Positions 24,801 to 37,300 of a DNA stretch of 64,000 bases are shown here, piece by piece. Where the stretch lies: positions 62,716,383-62,780,382 of the forward strand of contig JAKGHH010000002.1 in assembly GCA_022828595.1 (NCBI GenBank). The letters run 5' to 3'. The notes below the pieces were generated by a model. That model saw only the letters and a list, made by a program, of their open reading frames with translations. It had not been told where the DNA came from and did no database searches. Both the position numbers and the translations under genes were made by a program. This DNA comes from Nelumbo lutea. Lineage: Eukaryota; Streptophyta; Magnoliopsida; Proteales; Nelumbonaceae. Each line of letters begins with the position of its first letter. Position 1 is the first letter of the stretch.

Positions 24801-27800
24801 CCAAAGCTTCACTTTTACCTGTACCTCAAAAGTCTCTAGTCGGTAAGGGTTTTGGGCAGCAACAGAACAACTCCACTTCTTGGCATAATCCAGCCAAATT
24901 TAAACTCTCCAAACCCTCTACCAACTAGGTTAGAGATCCTCTGAGCTATAGAGAGCCTATCTCTCCATACACTCTCTTAATTAAAGGGTGTATGGGAAAA
25001 GAGGATGAAGAAAAGAAGGAAGAAAGAAAGCTGCTCTGATACCAAGATGTAAACGAGTCCTTAAAAATAGGTGTACACTTGAAAAATTATAGAGAAAAAG
25101 GAGGAAGAAAGGTAAGAGCAGCAGTACAATAGAAGAAGATGGGAAAAGAGGATGAAGAAGAAGAAAGGTATGAATAATCCTTCCCTCTCCTCTCTAATCC
25201 CTTTTACTAAAAAGTAATGTTAAAATAATTACAAGTATGCCCTTAAGTGGGCGACCAGGTAGGCTGTAACATAAAGAGATTAAACAAAAAGAAATAACAG
25301 GTCCATTAGCTAATTGGAAAATAGAAAAAATATTACAATAGAAGATAGTAGGACCCATTCGGCCCAGTCTCTTTACAATATTGACATATTGTACAATCTG
25401 CTAAATAACTTATTTTTAGTTGTATTTTACTTGCCTTTTCTTGGATGGACTAATCATATAAAGAGGCTTTCATTTATGTGGACTGAATTTCATAGTACAA
25501 ATGGGATCATTCATTCTTTTGGAATTTACATTGACAAAGTTTCATATGACAGGGTGATGACTGTCAGCTTTCACAAATATGGGGATATGTTCTTTCCTGG
25601 AACTGGCGATGTTAAGGTGATCCTTTTTTGCTTGTTTAACTTGATTATTAATTTTCTGCATTTTTCCTTTTATATGGTTTTAATAAGATATCACTATAGG
25701 AAAAAAATAGATTGCAAAGAGCCATACTTGAACTATTGAACAAATCCCATTGTTGAGCTAATGGATATGTTGATTAGAGATTGTGTTGAGGAAGTATGTT
25801 GAATGGAAAAGGAGGTGGTGAAAAGGAGTTTTGAGATGATAATGTAACTTATGACAAAATGTTTAAGATAAATAAGAAAGTGATTTGAATAATGTGCTTG
25901 AAAAAGAAAAAGAAGTGGGTAAGAAGTTGGAGTTCTTCTTTCAGGAAGTGAAGATTTTTGCAGAAAAGTTTTCTTAGAATTAGAAGAGAAGGAAAGAGAA
26001 AAATCTCAAACCCACAAATTCAGATGTCAATGAGTAGATTGGAAGTTTTCAATAGAAGTTGGGGACAAGAAGACATATGGGGGTGCTGAATCATGTAAGG
26101 ATGGTGTTTTGGTGATTAAGTTGAAGCAAAGAGAGAGTTATAAAAAAAAGATAGCATATCTCCTAAGATTTATCAAAGAAAATGATATCTTATCACCTAA
26201 GATTTTTTTTTTGTATGTAAAGTATTGTATTGATATTGAAAGTCAATTACATCAGACCATATACAAAGAGAATCTGTACAATGGGAATATAAAACCTCAG
26301 AAGTTACCCGAATAAAGGTCCAAACATGCAAAAAAGAAATAAAGTGGACACCATGAAAAACCTCAGAAGTTACCCAAAGAAAGGTCCAACTTACAAAAAA
26401 GAATTAAGCTGGTCACCATGAAATATCCTTTTTACAGTGTACACCCAACCAAGAACACAATAAGCCTATAAGATTACCTTTAACCATTGTTTAGAAAACC
26501 GGACCAGATTGGCCGGTTGAACCACTTGAACCATGACCTGGACCCCTATCATGCCCAAAAATTGCAACTTGTGAAAAATCTGTCAAAACCTGCTGACCGG
26601 TGAACCACCCAATCTCTAATGAATGGAAGTTTGAAAGTGGTGTTGGCATGTAACCACTAATCCACTTGTTGTAATCATTTATGCCACTTTAATGTATATA
26701 TTGCTTTTATACACGTATTTTAAAGAACATGTAAGTTGAGAGACTTGAACCCTGGTCATTTACCATACAAATTAAAGTCTTGGCCATCTATCTATCACAT
26801 TCAGGTATGATAATGTTTGTAAAATATATTATTTATAATATTTATTGACCTGCAGTATATGTACTTACCCATGAACCTCTCTTTTCTGGTTTTATGCTCG
26901 GCCCGGTTCTCTGAACATTGCTTTTAACTTTATCTAAATCTGAAAATTTTTATCAAATATGCGATGGTTTTTTCCCATCCATATAGTCCACAAAATGGCA
27001 GCCAGTACAGTCTTCTATAACAATTTCCCCCTTTTATTTAGATCCTTGATTGTTCACCCTTTTGGAAGTTGAAGAACCGGTTCAGGTTGGCAAAAGTGAA
27101 GATCAAAGCAGGACCTTGTCATTGTCAGCTGCTAAGGAAAGCTGCAGTGAACAAAGATGTGATTTTGAGGATCAGGGGGCTCATTACATAAAGAACATAA
27201 GATGCTGGGCTACGTGAGTAGAGGCATCCCTCTACCTCTAGTCCTCTACTAGACAGCTGGTATGTAGTTGAGCGTCTTTCAAGGGCTGCAGACCATACCA
27301 ATTACCAAGAAGGCTATTTTGAAGGTATGTGGGAGCTCTAGAGTCCAGATTAAGGCTCAGGGCAAATCATTATCCTCCCAAGGGGCTACTATAGAAAGAC
27401 TAACTGAAAACTTGCCTGAACTCTCCCCAGACATATTCTTTCATCTTCAGATAGCGAGTTAGGCTTTGTGCTTTGAATGAGACTTAGCAGCTGAATTAGC
27501 AGAACTATTTCCCAGTCATCGATATTTCTTCCAAATGTGTGGCCCCAAACTACTTTTCCGTTCACCAGATGGTCCAGATCAAAGCAGCCTTCAACTACAG
27601 CTTCCTTTTTTTGAGCTATATAAAATGACAGGGAATCTTTCCTTCAAAGTGAGATCCCCACACCATTTATTGCCAGAATTTGTTGTGGTTACCTTTGCCG
27701 ACTTTGTACAAGTATGCCCTTTAGGAAATCAGGGAGGACATTAAAGGTATTACTTCAAAGAGCACACCTCTTGGGGAGATGCTGGTTAGGGGAACAAATT

Positions 27801-28317
27801 CAAATTTGTACAAGTATTTCCAATCAAGGTTTGGAGCCCATATTTATTATCTATGATTCTTATCCATTGACTTCGATTTTCCTTACTGAATCTCTAACAC
27901 CATTTGCTGAAGAGAGCCCTGTTAATATTCCTGATACCCCTGATGCCTAAACCACCAAATTTCTTTGGTTTACACACAGCTTTCCAATTCCTCAAATGGG
28001 ATTTGAATTTGTTCCCCCAACCAGCCCATAAAAAGGTCCTCATTTTCATTTCTAAAAGGCAAAAGCTTTGCAACACTGGTAGGGATTTGAAATAACCACG
28101 GGCAATAATAAATAGGGAATGAAAATAAAACACTCCTTATCAATGTGAAGTTTACCACTGTTACAAGCTGCTAATTCTCCAAGTATAGTACCGCAAGGGT
28201 ACTATTGTAAATTTCTCTTTTTTTTTTATATCCTGTCGCCCTATTATATATACAAAAAGTTGGCGCCGTGAGCAAGACTTTAGGCTCTCAGATCTCTCTT
28301 CTCTCTTCTTCTTCTTC

Positions 28318-28358
<41 letters not shown>

Positions 28359-31300
28359 TCCTCGGCATAACATGGTATCAGAGCGGGACTACCAGATCTG
28401 AAAGGAGAGATCGAGTGAACAGTTTCCTTCGCACCAGATTTCCAGATCTGCCACTCATCTACTGTTTGGCTGATTGAAGATCAAGGTTTTCTCGCGCACT
28501 GAAGTAACCTCTCTCCTTTTTTTCTGGTCGTGTGCCAGGGCAGAATCTGTACTAGGTCTGCTGATTGGATGTGAGGTGATCAGCACCTCTTTCTTTCCTT
28601 ATTTGTGGGGTCAATTGACCCCTGTATAAACTCTAGATTGTGAAGACCTTTTGTGTGCTGCGATAGCAGCTTTTATGGTGAACTAAAGGTCAGAGAGTGA
28701 CCTGTACTTGCTATGACAGCATCTCTGTTGATATGTAGGTCAAGAGATGACCTGTATGCAATGTGACAGCAACCAGTTTGATTCTGTAGGTCAAGGGATG
28801 ACTTGTTAGTGCTGTAACAGCACCTGTGTTTGACAGAAAAGGGTTGTGTTTCCGAAGAAAAAAAGGGGTTCCTTTCTCCCTTGGTGTTAGACCTTTTTCT
28901 TTATGGTTTTGTACCCACTTTAAGAGTTTTTGAATCTATAATCCTGAGCGGTGAAGATTCTGCTACATCCAGTGTTTCCTCAATGCAGAATGGAATGAGT
29001 GGGGGTGTGGACCTATCCTTTCCCATGGCTGTTATTCCTCTCGATGGCTTAAATTATTTAGAGTGGTCAAGAGGGACTAAGTTGTACATTACTGCAAGGG
29101 GAAAGATAGGTTATATAAATTGAGAGAATCAAAGAACCCAATTCTGGGAGTGCTGAATATGACAGATGGAACCAGGAAAACATTATGATCATGTCCTGGC
29201 TTTCAATGTCTATGCAACCTCAAATAAGAAGGAATTTTATGTGGGCTGAAACGGCAAATGAGATATGGGAACAAGCAAAATCAACCTATTTTGAATTGTG
29301 TCTCTATGCAAAAATTTACCAATTATAGGCAGAATCGTTCACTTGTAAACAAGGGGAGAGGTGCTTGTCTGTATACTATTCAGACTTGACCTTTGTCTGG
29401 AAGGAGTTAATCATTATCAGACTGTGGACTGGAAGTGTGATGAAGATGCAAAATTGTACAAAAAACTTGTTTCCTAGCAAAGAGTGTTTGCTTTCCTACA
29501 TGGCTTGAATCCTGCATATGAATCTATCAGAGTCCAGATCCTAGGTAGCAAGGATCTTCCATCCGTCTAGGAAGTTTATGCTCTAGCACAATTAGAAGAA
29601 AGTAGAAGAATTTTGCTGGACAATTCTAGATGGGATGCAGTTGTGTTGGCAATGAAAGGGAGTGTTACTACTGGTGGGGGAAATACCTTTAAGAAGGGGG
29701 ATTTTCAAAAAAAGGTGGATGACAAAGACAAACTATGGTGTACTCATTGCTAGAAACCTCGACACACCCGAGATACATGTTGGAATCTTCATGAGAAGCT
29801 GAAATGGGCTTAAGATTTGTGTAAGAAGAAAGGATTAGAGTCGAATAAAAAGTTAGGATAGCAAGGTACAAGAAAGCACACTCCTCTGGATTTGATCCAA
29901 GGGAGGATATTATTAATTCCTTCTGTGACCATTTAGAGCTCTATGGTAGAGCAATTCGTCATATGGATGCTCCTCTCTCAACTTCATTTGCGTCTACATT
30001 AGATATAACTCTGCCATAGTTTTCCATGTAGCATTTCATACCCTTGACACTCCTTGGATCATTGATTTTGGAGCGTCTAAACACATGACTGGTAAGTCCT
30101 CTTACTTTCAAACCTATCACCTCCTTTTTGGAAGAGACAAGGTGAGATTAACTGATGGATCATACTCTACCATAGTTGGTCAAGGAACCCTTTCTCTTTC
30201 CTTTGGCCTTACCTTCTCTAATGTTTTACATGTCCCGAAATTTCCCATTAATTTGTTCTTTGTTAGTAGTATTACTAATTCCTTAAACTGCTCAGTGAAC
30301 AATGACCTTTTTCCCTTCTTACCGTGTGATCCAGGATGTATGGTGGATAGACTTTACATGCTGGAGAATAAGGCTAGTCTTCAAGTTACAGAGTCTAAGA
30401 GCCAATCTTGTAAGAGTCAGGTCTATTTATGGCATAGTCGTCTTGGTCATTTATCTTTTGAGTCTTTAAAAATTGTGTTTCCAGAGTTGTTTAAGTCAGT
30501 ATCAGTGCCAAAATTTACTTGTCAAACTTGTTAATTGAGTAAGCAATGTAGAACTCATTTTTCTTCAAGGAATAATAAATATGAATTTCCTTTCTACATT
30601 GTTCATTCTAATGTTTGGGGCCCTGTTACTTTACCATCTGAGAGTGGCTACAAGTATTTTATTACAATTATCGATGATTATTCCAGATATACATGGGTAT
30701 ATCCCATGTGAACTAGGGATTAAGTACCCAAAATTATTCAAGATTTTCAGCGGATGATCTTCACCCAATTTCAAACTAAAATCCAAAATTTTCAATCGGA
30801 TAATGCCAAAGATATTTTCATAGTGATCTCACGAAGTTTTTTGCTTTGCGTGGTTCACTTCACTATAGCTCTTGTGCCCGAATACCACAACAAATTGGTG
30901 TTGCTGAAAGAAAGAACCGACACCTTGAAGTGGCCTGGGGGTTACTAATTCATATGAGTGTCCCAAAACGTTTTTGGCTTGAGGCGGTCCTTTGTGCTAC
31001 CTATCTCATCAACCGTATGCCCTCTCGTTGGTTAGAGTGCAAAGTCCCATTAGCTTGTTTTCCCTAGGCTCCCCTTCTTTCTATTACTCCTAATGTGTTA
31101 AGTTGTTGTTGTTTTGTTCAAAATCTGTCACCCACTCGTGGAAAGTTAGATCTTCATGTTATTCCTAGTATCTTCTTGGGGTACTCTTTCACTCATAAGG
31201 GGTACTAGTGCTTTGATCTTGTTTCTCGGAAATTTTATGTTTATATGGATGTCTCATTCTTTGAGGGTGAGCCTTTCTTCCCTGTTTCTCCTCAAGGGGA

Positions 31301-34300
31301 GTATAGGAATGAGGAGAAAATGGTTTTGTCCTATCATGCTAAATTGGATTGTGGGCAATATTGATTGCAGCTTGATTGTCACAGTATAACATCACAGGTT
31401 CCTCTGCTTTCACCCCAATATCAATCAAAAGAGACCTAACCCAAAGAAGTTCGGAGACACCATGAGCCATGGATCTATACTCAACCTCTACACTTGACCT
31501 TGCCACAACCGCTTGCTTCTTACTCTTTCAGGAGATCAAGTTTCCACCTACAAAGGTACACACTCTTGATGTAGGCCTCCTGTCATCTAAGCATCCTGCC
31601 CAGTCTACATCTGTATAGGATTCTAGCTTCAGATTCTCATGATTTGAGAAAAGAATGGCTCTGCCAGGTTGCTTTTTCAGATATGCAACTATTCTCTCAA
31701 TAGTTTCCCGGTGCTGAACCCGATGTGCATGCACACAACACTGACAGCATAAGAAATATCTGGTCGTGTCATACACAAATATAGTAGTCGGCCCACCATT
31801 CTTTGATATCTCCCAACATCCTTTACCAATTCACCATCCACACCATTAATTCTGTGATTTGAATCAATAGGAGTGTCTGCTAATTTAGTCCCAGCTTCCC
31901 AGTCTCTCGCAGTAGGTCAAGTACATACTTTCTCTATGAAATGAAGATCCCGTGCTTAGATCTTAAAACTTCAATCCCTAAGAAGTACTTGAGCTCACCA
32001 AGATCTTTGATATCAAATTCTTGTTGCAATGATTTTTTGAGATCATCAATCTCCTCCAGATCATTTCCTGTCACCACTATATCATCCACATACACAATCA
32101 GAATTGACACCAAAGCATCTCTCCTCTTCACAAAGAGGGTGTGATCAGACTGTGTCTGTGTGTATTCAAAATGAATGAGTGCTCCTCTGAACCTATCAAA
32201 CCAAGCCCTAGGTGACTGTTTCAGCCCATACAAATATTTTCTGAGTGTGCACACATTTCCTTTACCAACATTTTATAAAAGCTTGTTGGAATGTCCATAT
32301 ATACCTCCTCCTATAAGTCACCATTGAAGAAAGCATTTTTGACATCAAGCTGGAACAATGGCCATGAATAGGTGTCTGCTTGAGATAAAAGGATACGAAC
32401 TGAACTCATCTTAGCTACTAGTGCAAAGGTTTCCAAATAATCAATACCATAGGTCTGAGTATACCCTTTTGCTACCAACCTTGCCTCGTACCTCTCTATC
32501 TTGCCATCGGTCGTATACTTCACTGTGAATACCCATCGACATCCAACTGTCTCCTTGTCTGGGGGGAGATCAACTATTTCCCAAGTTTGGTTTTTGACCA
32601 AAGCATCCATCTCATCTTGCATGGCTGTTTTTCACTCAGGTTTGGAGAGAGCCTCAGTAACATTCCTGGGTGTAGACACAGAATCCAGGGAAGAAAGAAA
32701 AGCATGGTAGGAGGGTGATAAGGCACTGTAGGAAAGATGGTGTGAAATGCAGTGGGCTGTACACTTTCTCTTCCCTTTACGAACTGCAATGGGAAGATCA
32801 AGGTCAGTGGGATCAACTGCAACAATGGTGTTAGGGACAGAAAATTATCATCAGAAAACATAACAGGCTCAGGCTCAAGAGGAATACCTGGAACTATATT
32901 TGTCGAATCTGGAGTTTTAGAAGGACTAACATAGAGTGGTGTGGATCGAGGATGTGTGGAGTTAACCATCATTTTTTGGCGCTGATATTGTTGTGAGGCT
33001 GCCCATAGTGGCTCAGGTAATGAAACTGGAGGTGCAGGTGGTGGCTGAACTGATGGAGGCACCACAGAAACAGGAAGAGGAACAGATTGTGAGTTCTTCT
33101 CCCCAAAACTCTCCCTCTGAGGAGAACTACTTGAGAAGAAGAATGTGAATTCAAAAAAGGTAACATCCATAGTGACAAATCTGCTCCTCGACACTGGGTC
33201 ATAATAGCAATACCCCTTTTGGTTTTGAGCATACCCAAGAAAAACACATTTCTTGGCCTTAGGATCCAATTTCTTACGATGAGGGACAAGAATGTGAACA
33301 AAAGAAAATTTTTCTGTTTTTAGGATACCAGTTAGGGAAGCTAGGAAACTGGAGAAGTTGATGAGAGATTTCTTATGGGAGTCGGGACAAGGAAAAAATG
33401 ATCACTTGGTTAATTGGGAATTTGTGTGCAGAAGTAAAGAAGAGGGGGGTTTGGGACTTGGGAGGGTAACTAGAAAAACTCAAACTCTGTTGGGGAAATG
33501 GTTGTGGCATTGGCCTTTGGAAAGAGAGAGTTTGTGGCATGAGGTGGTGGGAAGCATTCATGGGAGGTCAAAGAATGAATAGGATGCTGGTGTATCGAGG
33601 CAAGCTAACCTAGCAGCACCTTGGAAGGCTATTCACAACACCCTTCCCCAATTCCTCAATTTTATCACGTATGAAGTTTGTTTTGGCAACTCTGTCCATT
33701 TTTGGGAATATTTGGGTAGGAGACGCACCGTTAAAGGATTTGTTCCCTTCGCTATTTTCTATTTCTTTGTACAAAAAAGAGGTGGTCTCAAAATTTGTCT
33801 CACCTTTGGGAACACCCTTAGATCCTACTTGGGATTTTGGGTTTCGTAGAGGTTGTAGGGATGATGAAATTGATTCTCTTTCTGCTTTGCTTGGTTGTCT
33901 TTATCAGGTTTGTTTGGATCCCTCCAAGCCAGATAAGAGGGTTTGGACTCCTAGACCCAATGGAACATTCACTTGTGCTTCTTTCTTCAAGTCCATCTCT
34001 CAACTTTTTACTCACCAACCCTTTCTGTCAAAAGAAATTTGGTGTAGGCCAGTTCCCCCAAAAATTATGGTATTTTGTTGGGAAGTATTCCATGGGAAAG
34101 TAAACACTTTAGATAACCTACAAAATTGGTGTATCCTCTGTAGAGCTCACGGTGAGGATTGTTACCATTTATTAATATCTTGTTCCTTTTCTGCAGACCT
34201 TTGGGCTTTGGCTACTTTCGTTGTTTGGGGGTAGTTGGAGTCTACCAGCAAAAGTTCACATGCTCTTCAAGCATTCTACCTTTTATTGGCCTACAAAAAT

Positions 34301-37300
34301 AAGGAGAATTATGTGGAGATGTGCTCATGCTGCTTTGATTTGGACCCTTTGGAAAGAAAGAAATCTTAGAATCTTTCAAGAAAAGGAAAGGAGCAGCCAG
34401 GATTTGAAAGACTGTGTGTTGAATAGGGCAATACTTTGGCTGAAAACCTTGTAAATCTTTCATCAATTCTCCTTTAATGACCTTTGGAGAAATTGGTCAA
34501 CAGTAGCGAGGTGTTCATCTCTAAAGGACAAATCAATTACAAGCTGGTCTCCTCCATCCGAAGGCTCACTAAAGTTGAACTTTGATGGAAGTAGCATGGG
34601 TAATCCAGGTTTATCCGGAATGGGGGGTGCTTTGAGAAATGCGAAGGGAGAGATTTTGTTGCTTTACTCAGGTCCCTTGGGATTTGGGAACTCCATCAGG
34701 GCAGAACTTTTAGCTGCTGTACAAGGGGTGCAATTTGCAAACTAGCTGGGGGTACAACAACTAATAATCGAGGGGGACTCCAAACTGGTGGTGGGTTGGT
34801 TGAAAAATTCTGAAGAAGCTATGTGGCGATACAAGAATGAAATGAAGAAATTCAGTTGGTTGACAAGGAATATGTTGGTCACTGTACAGTGGGTAGGGAG
34901 ATCAGCAAATACTTTGTCAGATATGTTAGCTAAGCAAGGGGTAAATAGGGAAGAATTATTTTGGGCTCAGTTGTGATTCTTGTTTTTCTTTCCTAGTTTA
35001 CTTGTAAGATTCAAGGAGGGGCTGTGGCTCGCGCCTCTTGCTGAGATGATGTATGAACTCACTCTAAATTTACTTTTGAATCAATAAATTTATTATTATT
35101 CATCAAAAAAAAAAAAAAAAAGAAACACAACCAAAAACCCTCAGAGGTATATGAAATATCTCTCCATCTGGAAAAAAGGAGGCTAAGTGGCACCTTAAAC
35201 CCCAAAGTCCATGAAGGAACATGGTTAATCACATGTACGACTGTAAGAACTGCATTTCCCCAGAACTGCACAGGAAACCATAAGACTCCTTGCCACCTCC
35301 ACAATGTGTCTGTTTTTCTTCTCAGCAACTCCATTCTGTTGCGGTGTATATGCACAACTGCTTTGATGAACTACACCATGTTCTTAGAGATACGTGGTTA
35401 GGTTCTTCTCAAATTACTCTCTGGCATTATTTGATCTAAAAGCCTTAGTTCTCACTCCAAATTGTGTGAGAACCATATGGTGGAATTGTCGTACTAAGTT
35501 AGGAATCTCATCACGTGATCTCATCATCAGTGTGAACAATATTAAAAGTACAAGTACTTTTATTACTTGGTTTATAAGACTGTCTACAATGCTTTCCTAA
35601 CTGACAACTCTCACACTCCAAAGTAGATAATTGAATAGGCTCAAACAACTTTGGGAAAAGACATTTCAAAGAAGTAAAAGAAAGATGTCCCAAGCGATTG
35701 TGCCAAAGCATAATTTGGTTCACTGACTCTGACCCCCTACTATTGTTGCTGCTAACATGATGACCCTTATATCTCGGAATCTCATCCAGAAGGTAGACTC
35801 CATTCACCTCACGACCATCCCAATCATCTTCTTTGGCTCCAGATCCCGCAAAACACAATTACCAGGAAGAAAGGTCACAGAACAATTCAAATTTTTTTGT
35901 CAAAGAACTAACAGACAATAGGTTGGTATGAAGTCTAGGGACATGTAAAACAAAAGACAAAGTTATATCGTTGGTCACTCTAACTGTCCCCTTCCCAGCA
36001 ATGGGCATATGTGAACCATTTGCTGTAGACTGTCTCTACCAGAGCACAATTGATAGGAACTGAAAATTGTAGGGGCATTAGTTATATACTTAGATGCTCT
36101 TGAGTCTATAATCCAAGGAAGTCCCTCCTTACCTGAAGTGGATGCAAGATTTGCAGTTGCATATGAACTACCTATATGTACAAAGGAAGTGATGTAGTTG
36201 GCTCTTGCATTCTGCTGTCCATCTAGAAGGCTAGAGTTGGGTGAATCTTTCTTACTCATAAGCTGTCCAAACCTTTCCAGTTCTGTTCTCACTGCTGCTA
36301 CTGCAATGGATTCCCAATCAGTTTGGGAGAGAGGGGCTTAAGAGTTTGTTGTAGTGCCTACATTTGCATTTCCCTTCCTGTTTCTTATCCGAACAGGGAA
36401 AAGATTTGGATGAAGCTTCCAACAAGTGTCCTTGGTATGCTTAGGCTTCTTGCAATAATCACACACCAAGTCCTTCTTATCTTCCCTTCTATTCTCACTA
36501 CTCCCCCTGTCTCCATTTGGCTTAGGTTTTGTTGTTTCAAAGTTACATTCCTCCTACTCTCCTCTCTAGAGACAAAAGCATAGGCTTGAGAGAGTGTCAC
36601 ACCCTCCCTAGAAAGAATATGCTGCCTAGCAATGTCAAATTCAGGGTTCAGCCCTGCCAAGAACTCAAAATCCCTATTCCTCTCTACCAGTCTGTGATAA
36701 GTTGCTGCATTATTTACATTTTCCCATACCACAGTTTCTAAGTGATCTATTTCCTGCCATAGGGTTTTCAGCATGGAGAAATACACAACAAAAGGTTTTT
36801 CTCCCTGTTTCATACATATCACTTGATTTCTTAACTGATAGTCTCTAGCTTCATTTTGCTTCTGAGAGTAGGTTTCAGTCATTCCATCTCAAATCTCCTT
36901 AGCAATATTAGCCCATAGGAAATTTTTTGCAATATGATGTAACATAGAATTACAGAGCCAGGACATTACCATGTAATTCTCTTGCACCCATTGGGAAGAG
37001 TCTGTATTAGGTTTCTTTTCCTCCCTAATGAGATACCGTAATTTTCCATGAGCACCAATAGCCATCTTAGTTGATTGTGCCCACTCCAAATAATTTGTAC
37101 CATCAAGTTTTACTATAGTAATGATCCCAGACCCAAAAATATCACTACTACCTCCAACACCCAGTCCTACAGTACCGGTAAATTTCATCTTGGTATTCCA
37201 ATTCTCCATTTTACTTCAAACAGTTCAACAGTAAGAAAAAAATAGATTGGAGACCTTCAAAAAATAATTCAATACCAGGCACACAGAAACCAACCCTTCC

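Larger units (their letters stand above)
19970..25377 (-). mobile_element. Copia-2, antisense Ty1/copia element with TG..CT LTRs, intron 5
   Basis: LTRs at 19970-20299 and 25045-25377 are flanked by an exact 5-bp duplication, ATATT, at 19965-19969 and 25378-25382. Read on the minus strand each LTR begins TGTAA and ends ACATCT, so the ends are TG..CT instead of TG..CA. The primer site follows directly. gag, protease, integrase, RT and RNase H are all present but broken. By eye the LTRs differ at roughly 9% of sites. Integrase has lost two catalytic residues. Confidence 0.93.
26203..28158 (-). mobile_element. LINE-4 remnant, antisense, split by Copia-3
   Basis: On the minus strand this carries the late reverse transcriptase block [14 protein letters not shown] (about 28140) and [17 protein letters not shown] (about 27940). 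A zf-RVT-like segment ending [12 protein letters not shown] (about 26970) and a 3' UTR follow. It ends in a T-run at about 26203-26213, the complement of a poly(A) tail. The upstream continuation, [14 protein letters not shown], lies at 39941-39985 on the far side of Copia-3, so Copia-3 landed inside it. It is frameshifted throughout, and I see no RNase H domain, unlike LINE-2 and LINE-8. Confidence 0.75.

Noticed and set aside
25314..25739. A 141-codon open frame across exon 6
   Set aside because: It reads through the acceptor and donor in intron sequence. Only 25553-25616 matches the deacetylase.
28161..28373. A 70-codon Arg/Glu/Lys-rich minus-strand frame as a small gene
   Set aside because: It is the complement of the (TC)n tract in the Copia-3 LTR.
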